A stretch of 64,000 bases of DNA from Angiostrongylus vasorum (GCA_018806985.1 JADANN010000457.1:2232001-2296000), one strand, 5' to 3'; shown: positions 26,261 to 37,440, counted from the first letter of the stretch. Translations and numbers: made by a program. Notes: generated by a model from the letters alone, not told the origin.

Positions 26261-26296
26261 GGCTCTGAAGAAGGCGATACTGCCGAAACGTCAGCT
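26261..26296 (+). ncRNA. Hammerhead-ribozyme-like motif (type I, minimal) in the PLE right arm
   Basis: GGCT (stem I) is followed by CTGAAGA (core positions 3-9), one unpaired A, a GGC/GCC stem II with a GATACT loop, GAAA, then CGTC and AGCT, which pairs back to close stem I. The predicted cleavage is after C26292 (GTC|A). Stem III is reduced to the self-complementary ACGT, as in minimal hammerheads thought to act as dimers. Hammerheads in PLE terminal repeats are known; activity here is inferred. Confidence 0.62.
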
Positions 26297-26544
26297 ACTG
26301 TTGTATTGTATTGTGTTTTTTCAATGGAAGTAAATGTATGCTGTTTAACAACCTCGCGACTGCTGAACAAGAAAACGACGCATTCATATTCCAATGCCGA
26401 GGTTAATAGAAAGTCGATCCTGGGAACTGTTACAACATAAATATTTCTTAGGAAAAATGCATCCAATAAGTAACATTCCAAGAAAAAGACTTTGGCATGT
26501 TCTTGTTGTTTTCAATGTCAACCAATGTTTTCTGTTCTAACAAG

Positions 26545-29500
26545 TTATCTAATCATTTTCTTACCTTTGTTTTCTTTTCCATGCAAGGAATTAACAATAA
26601 ACGATGGAAGGGGAAAGAAGTTGGATGAGGTACCACGACACTCTGGATCAAAGCATCTTTGGTTAAAATCGTTCCTAAAATATAAACAATCAGTAGCAGT
26701 GAGAAACAAAACAAAAATCAAGCAGATGAACTCGAAGGGAAGCGTTCGCACGTTAACACATCACATTCAAAGCCAGCTTCTCGACAACTTTCGATACTTT
26801 CTTCAACGGTTCAGTACTTGAGGACCTCAGAACTTCAAAGATATGTAGAACAGAGTCTCCACCAGCCCCTTGGTCGCACATTTCATAAAGTATTCTTTTA
26901 ATTTCAAATGTCTGCAGAACTAAATCCCTCAAGAAAACTGGGTAAAAAAAGTCAAATTTTAAAAAGTTTTAACGAAACTCGAGCGGTCACAATCATCTAC
27001 GACACATTATGAGAAATAATTCACCCAGCTTTCGCGCTCGAAATGGCACGCTTGAGGTTAAAAAATGAGAGGGAGAAAACATTTTGTGTGCTCCTGAAAA
27101 CCTCGTCATGGTAGAATAAGAAAATTCGAATCCCGTCGCTAAAGTCTGTACACTGTATTGGTTTTTATTTCAGTGAATAAAGTTCAAGGTGAGTTTAGAC
27201 ATGTTGACTAATGTTCGAAGAGGTTATAATTCCCATACTGAATGCACTGTATTCAATGCATGTCGGGCGTTGCCTTGAGGCGGTAAACAACTTTATATGT
27301 AGAACCGGTGGAGACGTGAAATAGCTGTTACAAAAATAATGGAAAGGCATGAGTTATAAAGCTTTTAAAAAGATCTTTAATGGTCACAGTACTCACTTCC
27401 ATCCACTTCTTCCATTCCACTTCCATTTACCATCAAACATTCACTTACCTGCTTAAGTTCACTGTCCAAAATGTGCCATTACTTTTGTGCTCACGACCAA
27501 TATTGAAACAGTAACGACAATTTGCAGGCTAAGAGAATAATATCTAATCCTGTTCTCATATGTAACTGTATATGTAAAACACTATAGTTTTAAATTCGCC
27601 TTTACATTACTTGTTGACATAATGGAATGGTTTATCGATACTTATTCACATTGTCTATTCTCATCATCACCCCCATAGTCTGAAAATAGAACCATACAAA
27701 TTGTTAAAACGTCCTTAAAATTTGCCATTCGACCGACTTCTTGAGCGTATCTAACCTCTTCTTCACAAAACTCATCCGTAGCCCTCAACTGCAATCTATT
27801 AAGCACAAATATAAGGTCTAAATTTACATACATATACCCCTAATTTGACCTGATTCTTGCCTCGTTTTTGTTAATAACGGGAAACGAAATCGCACTAACA
27901 GTAGCGAAGACTATTCTGTCACCCTGAATGGGAACCCAGTGAAAAAAAAAAACAAGTAAGAAGCAATCTCTGACATTCTAAACTATCAATGAATTGCATT
28001 CAAATAACATTTTCAGTGCGTCGTTAGAAAATTTTAGTCGGGAATTAGAGTATCACAAAAAGATACTGTCTTGTAAACTTGTTAAAATGATCCTACGGCA
28101 AATACATAGTTGTACTAATTGGAAATACTTCAAATACAATGTTTTAACTTTTAGTCATTGCCTATTCTTTTTCCACGACAAGGTATGATGTGGAATACAG
28201 CCACAATGACGAGGAGATATGAGCAAAACTCGGGAACTAAGTTGAGCTTCGCACTCACGATTACCCTTCCCATGCTTATGTGCTATGTTATACCACACCA
28301 ACCAAGGCCCTTGCTTTGATTCTTTCTCAGCAATCACTCAGATACATGAATGATCTGGAGAGCACAAAACGGTATTGAACACAGTAAAACTGAAACTGCA
28401 GTCGAAATCACAATGTACTGTCATTCCCGTTGACAGATGATTGCTGATAGCACGTATAGAGTAAGAAAACGACTGAGAGAGAGAGAGAGACTCAACGCAA
28501 GGGTCTCTGTTGGTGTGATATATAACACATGAGCCCCGGTAAGGGTAATCCTGAGTTTGAAGTCCACCCGAGGTTCCTAAGCTTTACTCATACATTAGTA
28601 TCCTTGGGTTTGTACGCCACATGCACGTTCACTTTGTCGATGTCGTACAATCGAACACGACAAGGAAACCGAGAAGACCATCGAGAAATTTGAAGAGGTA
28701 CAGGACACGGTTAAGTTGAGAATCGACCAAAAGGTTAAGTGGTTAACGAAGTTAACGTTGTTTGGAAGAAAACAAGTATTAATCGATGAATAAATTCCAT
28801 TGGATTGTTCAGTTTACAGGAGGTTGTCATACAAATTTTATTCGGCTAACATTTCGACGTCTTCGTCTTCAACAGAGCCGAGGAATCATTAGCGCCTAGG
28901 TTATGTGAAAGTCGATCTGGTACAGTACTATTAGGTCTCTGTGTAAGCTATTCTAATACCGACTGCTGTAGGATGGATTGTCCACATGAAACGAAATCAT
29001 CATTAGTCGACAATCAGTCAACAACGGTTCTGCGTAAAAGAGAGGTGCCTGGTGAGGTTGTTTAGTACAGATCAATTCACTAAACCAGACACTGATCATA
29101 ATTAAAGCTCTAAGTAAGACTAAATCTTGATAACGATGTCGAGGAAGAGTCAAACCGATAACAACGTTGCGGGTTTGCATCGCAAAGAATTCTTCCACTT
29201 AATCCAACTTTTCCTGTCTTAAAGCTTCAGTGAACGTGTCATTAACGTCCAGTACGATGCGCATTCTTCAATGGAAATAATAAATCGAATTATATTCGAC
29301 ATCAGATGGAAAATTACAGATCAACCCTTCCAAGAGAACTGCTTCACTGTGAGCGTGAATCAGGACCGTAAGTATTTTTACGGCAAACAAATAGGAAAAC
29401 GGTAATGGGAACTCTGGAACCCGGTTAACGTTTGAGGGCAGCTCATCTAACGAGCATTTTTAGACGACTACATTATAAAAGAAGGCAGAAAGTGCTGTGG

Positions 29501-30184
29501 TAGTGATCTCGTTCATCATAAGCATGGTTCTGGTTCGACCCCGCAATGGTCTCACCAAGCCGTAATCTTTTCGGGGTCCAGAGATTGGTGACAGACTTGT
29601 CTGGGAACAGCTCACTTCCAGCAATTCAAAAGGGAGCGCTCCAGCTAAGCTACACCAGGACTGCAGGAAGAATCGACTCCAACACTCTTCAAAGACATTC
29701 ATGAAGAAGTCGACTTTCATCAAACAGCAGCTCAACTAACACGCGAGACCGCCGTAGAGGGTGGATGCGAGGAAATTAATCGAATATGAGAAGTGCTGAG
29801 ATCCACACAGTAGACGTGTAGACGGGTTATGCAAAACTACATATATATATATATATACATATATATACATATATATAAGGACAATACAAGGATAAAGTTC
29901 TCGGCGTTGATCAATCCCTGAGAGATGCGCCTTCCACTCGATTTCATTAAGCATCGTTGGAGGTGATTGCATGCATACCTGGCCTTTACAATGACTCGCG
30001 GTAGCCTACCGATGTATCGAGCTAGTGCTGCTGTCCTCCCAGACAAGTCTGATACCAATTTGCCGACCCCGGAGGGACAGAACGCTTGGTGGGCCAAGGG
30101 TGCGAGAATCAATCCCACGTGTATTGCAGAGCGGCTTCGACCACTGCGTTACATGTGTCCCTGTACATATATATCTCTATATAC

Positions 30185-30221
<37 letters not shown>

Positions 30222-30315
30222 TATATGTATATATACATATATATATGTATATATACATATATATATATGTATATATACGTATATATATATATGTATATAT
30301 ACATATATATACGTA

Positions 30316-30353
<38 letters not shown>

Positions 30354-32901
30354 ATGTACGAATTCCCAGATAACACTGGAAGCAGTAGTAAATCATTAAA
30401 GTATGATGACTTTGATAACCACGTTTGAACTTGAATAACTCAGAAATGGACACTTAATTTATAAAACACATACATAGTATATTATAGCTGCAATTCGCCC
30501 TTCATTACTATCGTTCACCACTTTCCACTGTCTAATATAAGCGGAGGGATTCCATTTCTTCCACAGCACAAGCATAAATTCATCGAGTTGGATATAAGGA
30601 GATGGTCCATAGCCTTCCCTTAGTTTAACCGAAGAGGATTTTGCAGGATACTGAACACCATGGAAGCTCTGCAATTCTTTTCCAATGATATCTTTGATTT
30701 CTAGTAACGGAAATTCGGACGCATTCGCAGGAATGCAAATCGAATCGTAGAATACTTGTCGATCAGACGGCTTTTTTCGAACCTAAGTAATAAGACTGAT
30801 TCTCTCTGAACAAAAAAACTCATATCACTGAAAACTTTCGACATTCTATTTGAAATAGACTTACCGTAGAACGTACAGTATTCCGCCACCTTGAATATTG
30901 TGTTCTTACCAAGTTTAGATGATAAAAACAAACGAAAGTTCCTGTTTTTGGTGTATACTGCGTTGTCGAACAAAACAGTTTCCTAAAACAGGACACTTGA
31001 TGGACGATGGGTGAGATTAGTAGCGATAAACTAATGAATACGCATCTTAGTACCATCAGCATTCCAAATCTTCACGGGAGACTTTTCTGACAGGATTTCT
31101 GTAAGCCGTGTACAAAATGGGCGGATATGTAACTGGAACGTCATAGAATGTGAAACATCGAAAATGTGGCAATAGTTCTGCCAAAAAAAGTCCGCAATGA
31201 GAACAACAACGTGCATTAGATGGAAAGAGGTATCCGTTAGGCAGATGACAGATGACATGAGCAGAAAATTTACTCTCCGTTGAGCTGTCGAGTACGAGGA
31301 AATCCTACGAAAATCGACATTTTCGAAACGAGCCTCAAATGCAAGGTAGATCTCCAGGCCAATAAATTAACCTTCGCTGGATCCGCGTCGATGCCAAATT
31401 CATCATGTAACAAACGTCGCACCGTGTTCATGAAGTAGTTATAAGCCGCCTAAAAAAATTAGAGCTGCATTTACATACTAAGTGCACAACCAGAGTTATG
31501 TCCAATCATACCCACTTTGTGACGTGCTAACTCCTGCTTATAACATTTTATGACGCCACACCGTGAGGAATATAGTTAATTCTACTTCATTTGCCTTTGT
31601 AACCCTAATTTTTGTGATTTTTCACGAACTTCATGCAAACTAACAATCAAAATTTGAATTCTGTTCTTCTGAAAACGATTCCAGTCCATCTAACGAACCT
31701 CTTAAGGTCAGCACAAGGAATCTGTTCTACTTCCGGTAATATTTGGACCAGGCGAAAGCAATTAACGAGATTAGAAGTACTGCAGTGGAAATTGAAAGCA
31801 AATCTGGTAGTACCCAGATTCCTTCAAAATATTTGCGAAAACAAGTTACAGTCAACTGTTAACAAATGACCAACGCGGAGTTCAGACATCTTTAGGACGT
31901 AGACTTAGATGATCTGTCTTCACATTCTATTGAGTCCCAGCATTTATATTCACTCCGCCGCTTTACAACCGTATTCCACTGAGCTATGCGAGTTAGGGGT
32001 ACGACCACAACTTCATGATATGTCTCTTATCTTCTCCTTGATATGTTGAATGTTGGTCGAGTGTGATTTTGTTTAGAACCCGAGACAACCGTGCTACGGT
32101 GTTTTCAGGCCGTCACAACCAGCAATTCCCAATTTTCACGTAATAGAGGAAAGTTTGTTGCCTTGCGACCCGCTGTCTTCCAGAACGACAACGATTCTGT
32201 GAGGGCGGAATTCCGCTAAAGTCGACCTAGTGCTAGAAAGGCGAAATGACAAGCCGAATTGCTTTTAGGACACAGCTATGATTAAAAATCTTTGTGCAAT
32301 TTCAAGTTCCAGTTTGCCGTGTGCTTGTGGAAATGAGCTTTATAAAACACATCCAAAATTAACCGCTTCCCAACACATTGGTTCATATTTACTCACGTAC
32401 CTCATGATCAATGTTGGCATTAGTAGCTTTAGAGTATTCGAGGTCAAAGTAAAGACGACATGGTGACGATTCGGTAATAAGCTCATAAAAATGACGATCT
32501 TTTAGGGTTTCATACCAAGACCAAAAGCGCTCCAGAGTACTCACAAGATAGCGTCGCTCACCATCTGAAATGAGCAATGCCAATTCAAGAATTTAACGGC
32601 AGTACTGGGCAGAATTAGGCTTAAAGACCGATCTCGCCAAGATAGGAAGACTAAGAAGGTCATCTGTTATAAAACAGCTCATTTAGGACCGATAGAAAAT
32701 GAATTTTGCAGCTAAAATCTTCAAATAGAAATCACTGCTAAATTTGTACGAAAGGGTAGTCATATAAGTGACAATATCTAAAAATTCAAACCAACTTGTT
32801 TGTTCCGGTTTCTCAAAGCTAAATATTCGAGAATTTTTTAAAACTGTTACAGATTCTTCAAGCTTTCCAATTGCTAAGCGTTGCTTGGAAAACGTTTCCA
32901 T
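26545..32901 (-). CDS. PRIMPOL: PrimPol (primase-polymerase, archaeo-eukaryotic primase family), spliced
   Basis: PrimPol re-primes stalled forks and bypasses lesions in nucleus and mitochondria. Exons on the minus strand: 32946-32796 (first ATG 32901), 32564-32401, 31449-31372, 31304-31083, 30982-30890, 30782-30474, 27528-27449, then 26674-26565 or on to a stop at 26545. Phases agree at every junction. Catalytic motif I is LYFDLEY (DxE). Motif II is DSST followed by KFSAHVI (SxH). Motif III lies in [14 protein letters not shown] (Asp). The zinc knuckle is split over two exons: [11 protein letters not shown] in 27528-27449 and CFDPEC in 26674-26565. The region after FDPEC (FFPLP) also matches human PrimPol. 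The protein is about 410 residues against 560 in human; an acidic RPA-binding tail was not found. The 2.9 kb intron 30473-27529 is packed with repeats. The donor at 31082 is weak and could be misplaced. Confidence 0.88.
28145..28645. repeat. Family D fold-back element in the PRIMPOL intron, with a GA repeat
   Basis: The left arm has GAGCAAAACTCGGGAACTAA and ACCACACCAACCAAGGCCCT. The right arm has TCTCTGTTGGTGTGATATAT, GAGGTTCCTAAGCTTTACTC. The two arms are reverse complements with tRNA-like boxes. A (GA)n run lies at about 28473-28490. Confidence 0.6.
28843..28880 (-). ncRNA. Hammerhead-like relic inside the PRIMPOL intron
   Basis: The minus strand reads GGCTCTGTTGA, then GACG-AAGA-CGTC, GAAA, TGTT and AGCC. 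Stem I and stem II are intact and the CTGANGA box is altered at A6. It belongs to the same subtype as the 53.0 kb motif. Confidence 0.45.
29488..29835 (+). repeat. SINE family B copy in the PRIMPOL intron
   Basis: It has GTGGTAGTGATCTCGTTCAT, GGTTCGACCCCGCAATGG, GACAGACTTGTCTGGGAAC and tail CACACAGTAGACGTGTAGAC, followed by a TA repeat. Confidence 0.75.
29838..29878. repeat. Short TA microsatellite at a SINE tail
   Basis: ACATATATATATA units directly follow the family B tail and precede a reversed family A SINE. Confidence 0.75.
29886..30163 (-). repeat. SINE family A copy in the PRIMPOL intron
   Basis: The reversed tail (TCGGCGTTGATCAATCCCTG), central CAGACAAGTCTGATACC and head (CCACTGCGTTACATGTG) are all present. 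It is directly followed by a TA-rich microsatellite. Confidence 0.75.
30165..30352. repeat. TATA/ACATAT microsatellite
   Basis: Repeats of ATATATATGTATATATACAT directly adjoin the head of the family A SINE at 29886-30163. Confidence 0.88.
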
Positions 32902-33017
32902 CTCTCCAAAACTTTTTTCAACTAGTGAAGATCGTTTTGCATTGACCTAAATTACATCGAAACTCAGAAATTTTCGCAGAAATCCAGAATACTGAAGAAT
33001 GAACGTAGCAACCAGAG

Positions 33018-33281
33018 TTGACGCCATCAAGTTTTCCTTGGTCATACAGTCCAACATCTGCTTCTTTCTTGGTGGGCCGTAGAACCAAAAGACATCTAGG
33101 TGGACAACGTCATTGAAAGAGTCTTCTGGATCAGCATCGGATGTGGTCGTTGCAAGCTTCGAATGCATCGCCATTCCTTTAATACATTGAAAATTTAGGC
33201 TTTTTTCTTGGTACGGAATGCCATCCACAATTACGCGACGATGGCGAGTTATATGATGCGAAAACAATGGCGCCTCTCTAT
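33018..33281 (-). CDS. Unassigned coding exon upstream of PRIMPOL
   Basis: An open frame of about 88 codons follows the acceptor AATATAG at about 33282 and runs to a possible donor CTG|GTTGCT near 33018, or reads on to a TAG at 32949-32947. I do not recognise the product. It includes the stretches RHRRVIVDGIPYQ, DVVHLDVFWFYG and PPRKKQML. If the donor at 33018 is used, it joins the first PRIMPOL exon in phase 0 and would extend PrimPol's N-terminus. If it reads to the TAG, that stop overlaps the PRIMPOL acceptor at 32947-32948, which would suit a tightly packed operon. Further exons upstream were not identified. Coding potential is judged only from the open frame, the splice signals and protein-like composition. 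Confidence 0.4.
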
Positions 33282-33656
33282 ATTAAATCTAAATATCCCA
33301 ATTCACAGTGAATTTTATTAATTGTAATGAGAACTATTGGAATCTACAAATCTTTTCCTGGAGGTGAGAAGTTATGCTGTTTTAGCAAAGTGAAATTCTG
33401 ATGTATTGAAGCCCACGAAACCCATTTATTTCACTTTTTGCGTCAACTCGGAATTCTTAACATTTTCACTTGCTAATCAAAAAGGTCACATAAGTTCTAA
33501 ACAATTCTTTTATTAACTCAAAAGACCGACTTTCTATAAAACTCGGCATAGATAGTTGATATATTTGTTTATATGATCTTACAAACTGATCTTAAGCTGA
33601 TGCGAGGTTGGTATAGGTCTTCGTTGTCATTGTCGTTGCTGTTGGCATTGGTGAAT

Positions 33657-33693
33657 GGCTGACGTCTCGACGATTTCGCCTTCCTCAGAGCCG
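33657..33693 (-). ncRNA. Hammerhead-like relic
   Basis: The minus strand reads CGGCT, CTGAGGA, a GGCGAAATCGTC stem II region, GAGA (for GAAA), CGTC, AGCC. Only A13 or A14 in GAAA and part of stem II depart from consensus. Confidence 0.45.
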
Positions 33694-33764
33694 TGCAGTT
33701 ACGACTGCGACCCCAAGATTAAAAGACGATGGGACTTGACCAGCATTCTACGACATTAATTAAA

Positions 33765-33905
33765 AACAAGAGATCCTGAAGCCGCAACCGAAACAAGACG
33801 CCAACTGTTCTAAGACGTTTGTGAACGATAAGTGCCGGGAAAACGAACAGAACGCAAGAAGTGCAAGCATCCGCACAGCAGATACGATGATGGGTTATGT
33901 AAAAT
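33765..33905 (+). repeat. SINE family B tail fragment
   Basis: Only the 3' portion is recognisable (AACGCAAGAAGTGCAAGCAT and CCGCACAGCAGATACGATGA). Confidence 0.5.
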
Positions 33906-34244
33906 AAAATAAAAAAAGTAAAAAATTACAGCATGAAATGACTGAAGAATTGAAAAACGCTCTGTCATGCACATCACTACTAAAATACTCAGGAATGAAG
34001 TTAAAATAGGCCGGAATTCACCACAGCCCTATTCATGCAACCAATAAAGACTACGGATGGAAAAATGGCAGTACTCCAACTACTCTAGAAAAAAAATTAA
34101 AACAACAACTAATTTGCAACCGACTCTACAACTTTCTCTGTCGTAAACAGTTCATGAGTTTTCCTAGCGGCAGAACTAAGCATTCCAAGCGATCAGTTAC
34201 AACTTCGCTGATTTTCTGCGTGGCGAGAAACTATTGGTGAAACG

Positions 34245-34645
34245 ACAGATGACTTGGTGTCCACATCTTTTTTTATATGATCTGTCTTTACGTCTACTGT
34301 GCCGATCCCAGCACTTATCACATTCGATTCGTTTCTTCGCATCCACTATCGACGAAGATCTTCCAACTTTTACGTGTGGCTTCGGCTACTGCTTGAGAAT
34401 TCTCATTTCATCTTAAATGTCGTAGAATGCTGGTCGAGTCGATTCTCCCTAAAGTCCTGAGATAGCCGAGCTGGAGTGTTCCCAACTTGATTATAGCGAG
34501 TGATTCTTTTTTACTGGACAAATCCGGTACTAATTTCCCGACACCGGTGGGATGACAGGCTTGCTTGGCTCGGAGTGGAATCGAACTAGCACCATGCTCG
34601 TGATGACCGAAATCACTACTACTGGGCCATCTGCCCCATGTCGAC
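34245..34645 (-). repeat. SINE family B copy
   Basis: The reversed tail (GTCTACTGTGCCGATCCCAG), CCGAGCTGGAGTGTTCCCAA and head (CACTACTACTGGGCCATCTG) are present. Confidence 0.72.
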
Positions 34646-34884
34646 ATCTAATTGGAAAAATCAACACGTGACTAGAGCACTTCACTAGCTGCATACGGAT
34701 ACAAAAGTAAAGCAGCCAAGGCCTTTAAATTTTATGCAGAGATCTCAAAAACATCATCAGCACACGAAGAACTCGAAAAAGCACTGAAGGGAAGAATATA
34801 CGTTTGGAATCACTTGTGTACTAGTTTCATATCTTAATCGTATTTTTCTAATCTAGGACAGGCCCTATTATGAACACTATGCAT

Positions 34885-35705
34885 AACACCAAACATTAGT
34901 CAAGCAGAATGTATGCTTGCCGACTTTGATAAAACCTGCGGAAAGATTGGTCTTCGACTAAATCTCACAGAAACGATGTTCATGCGGAATGGACTGGTTT
35001 CGAATGTCCCATTCACGCTCAATGGAACGAATATCTCCGAATACTCCAGTTATGTCTATCCAGGTCGGGAAATCAATATGATGAACGACCCTAGCTCCAG
35101 AGCTGAGCAGAAGGAAACGAGCGGCTTGGGGTGCTTTCAAGAGCATCGAAGATGTAGTGAAGAGAAACAAGGAACACCCGACTCCGTGCCCACCTTTTCG
35201 ACTCAACGGTACTTCCTGCCCCTAACGTATTCGTCAGAAACCTGGTCGCTGCGTAAGCAAGATGAAAGATCACTCAGCGTTATCGAACGCGCAGTCGAAA
35301 TGACGATGCTAGGAGTATCCTGTTTCACACAAGTAAGGGATGGGATCCGAAGCTCCGACCTGAGTCAACGATCAAAAATCAAAGATGCCGTTGTGTACGA
35401 CAAACAATCGAAGATAAGATGGGCCGGACACGTAATCCGTGTGAATGGCAACCGATGGACAAGAGCCGTTAGTGACTGGATTCCTCGGGATGTCAAACGT
35501 ACTGCAGGAAGACCACCGACCCAATGGTCATGCGTTCTTTACAAAGAGCCTAGAAGAAAGATATGATGTTTCGACGAATCCATAGAGCGAGCAGAACCCA
35601 TTGGGCTACTTTTTGCACGCGACAGGGGAAAAACGGAAGGCTTACTGGCGCCCGCTCGTGTCACTCGACGATCAACGGGACTACAGGTGATACAGGTGAT
35701 GCACT
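34885..35705 (+). mobile_element. RTE-type retrotransposon, 3' fragment
   Basis: The long frame at 34913-35566 starts just after the FADD box and carries ADFDKTCGKIGLRLNLTET, LRKQDERSLSVIERAVEMT and GWIGH-type C-terminal residues (RWAGHVIRVNGNRWTRAV). The last about 130 bp end in GATACAGGTGATACAGGTGA-type tail repeats near 35680-35702. It is a 5'-truncated copy, as usual for target-primed insertions. Confidence 0.87.
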
Positions 35706-35949
35706 TGGGTCGAAATTTGGGTTTAGTATTTCGTAGTGAGCTTACAGAAAAAAGTTGATCAAATACGCTTTACGTTAGCATGACCCTTCTTGGCCTTGAA
35801 GATGATGAAATGAATGAAAATATAAGCCATAATGAGATGCTACTTTTTTTTTCAGTAGTATAAAAAGAACCGTTCTCTTCTGCGTTGGTTTGAAGGACCA
35901 GCCCACCCCTTAACTTCTACAAAGAAGTCCTATTAATTTACGGACTCTA

Positions 35950-37440
35950 GTGAATAGAAAAAGCTTGGTCAAATTAGGAATATATTACGAAACAATGGCT
36001 GCTCGGGATAGGTTTAGAAAAAAACAATGCCCCCCAAACAAGTCTAACGAGAATAATGTCGCGTTTAACCTCCCCCTTTATCTTCAACGAAGTGAGCACA
36101 GCTATAAAGCGATGCTTATAAACGTTCAATTAGTGAATTCGGCATCAATTATTGAAATAATTTCATTAATTTGCTCTAACGGTACAGAGCGCGATTGCAC
36201 GAGTTCGACTGCGGTGCACCTGGTTTGTTGTAAAGCGTGTGGGGCAAATACGTTAATAGTAATAGCTCAAACGGGTAGACCAATCCTTGTCCGTACAAAA
36301 AAAAGCACCTAGTTAAGAAACTTGGAATGGAACAGAACACTCCACTAGGCATGCATGGGACACGAAGGCATAACGGGGAGGATATCGAAACAAAAGTCAT
36401 TACCCTCACACAAGAATCGAAAACACCTGCCCACAAAACTCTCAGAATAGTAGCTCGCCGTCTTCTTGATTAGCACGCACGAGGTTGCTACTTTGTGCTT
36501 AACTCACAAAAAAACCTGATGTTTAGGCGGTTTCGGCTTTTTCAGAGCATGAAATGGTCTAGGTCAACTCAACCGTAATGTAGTAAGCCAAACACTACCA
36601 TAAACTCAGAACTTTATAAGGAAAACCACGCCCCCAAACGGTAGTTCTAACGATAACGAAGTCCCGCTTACCCTACCCTTTATTTACAATAAGCAACTAT
36701 AAAACGTTGCTTGAAGAGGGCCGGTCTAGAGAATTGGGTAGCAGTGGCTAAAGTAAGACCGAGCACTCTAAGATATCAGCCAGTTCGTAACAGCATGTAC
36801 GGCTGTCTATGCACAACACAAAATTGCGTAATGTCCTCTAACGGTAGAGACGGTGACTGCATGAGTTCGGGTAAGGTCTATCTGATCATTTGTGAAGCGT
36901 ACGGGGACGAATACATAGGCGAAAAGGGTAGACCACTGGACGTTCGTATAAAAAAAATATCCAGTCGGTAAACTTAAAGATAGACCAAACACTCCACTAC
37001 GTGCGCATAGGACGTAGACATAACGCAAAAGATTTCCAATTGAGAATCACTATCTTCGCACAGGGGATCGAAAACTTCAGCGCGCAAGACTCTCGAAGCA
37101 TTGTAGATTCCAAATTCTAAACATCCAAAGACGAACCGCAGGGAGTGATGCTTCGTTAACACACATGACCTCATCCAGTATTAGAGTGATATGTTTACGC
37201 GAGAGGCGAGCACTTTCTATCCATGTGAACTCTTGTACGATCGGTTTCGTCGTGGCATACTTAGTAGAAGACTCACAGAAAGCGGTGAGTGTGCGAAGAA
37301 GCTGTCTTCTTTTCAATGCCACTGAAATCCTGATTTTGCGATTCTTCTGTTTTAGTTATGGAGTTGTTTGGCTGACTGGACTGTAGTCAACTTGACCTTT
37401 AACACCGCCGAAAGGTCAGTTTTTTTGTCAATAAAGAATA
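35950..37440 (+). mobile_element. Two degraded Penelope-like GIY-YIG copies in tandem, separated by a terminal-repeat segment
   Basis: Copy 1 (about 35950-36430) keeps only traces such as AQTGRPI and GTERDC. Copy 2 (about 36640-37110) is better: SSNGRDGDCMSSGKVYLIIC, DEYIGEKGRPLDVRIKK. Between them, at 36480-36600, is a terminal-repeat-like block with the eroded hammerhead core CTGAAAA and TAAACATCAGG on the minus strand. Another terminal-repeat trace (CACCGCCGAAAGGTCAG) follows at about 37397-37420. Tandem copies sharing a terminal repeat fit the usual PLE layout. Confidence 0.65.

Larger units (their letters stand above)
25081..26390 (+). mobile_element. Penelope-like element 3' end with GIY-YIG endonuclease, flanked by about 410 bp inverted repeats
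   Basis: Penelope-like elements carry a reverse transcriptase followed by a GIY-YIG endonuclease. Here only the endonuclease part remains (about 25500-26060, plus). A Cys-rich linker (CETTNC, GDC) precedes IYLIPCNNCGDEYIGETGRP, then IRIKEH. After a frameshift near 25877 comes LEAFWINAKNP, typical of the PLE C-terminus. The sequence at 25081-25498 is repeated in inverted orientation at 25972-26390, so the left arm is a reverse copy of the element's own 3' end. Both arms carry a hammerhead-like core. No reverse transcriptase is left. It lies 3' of PRIMPOL. Confidence 0.83.

Noticed and set aside
27642..27833. Minus-strand frame with acidic DEFCEEE and [10 protein letters not shown], considered as PrimPol's acidic C-terminus
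   Set aside because: It lies upstream of the zinc-knuckle exons (27528-27449 and 26674-26565), so it cannot be the C-terminus. It falls inside an intron.
29967..30453. Open frames of 75-153 codons around 30.2 kb
   Set aside because: Same cause: TA/ACATAT repeat plus a reversed family A SINE inside the PRIMPOL intron.
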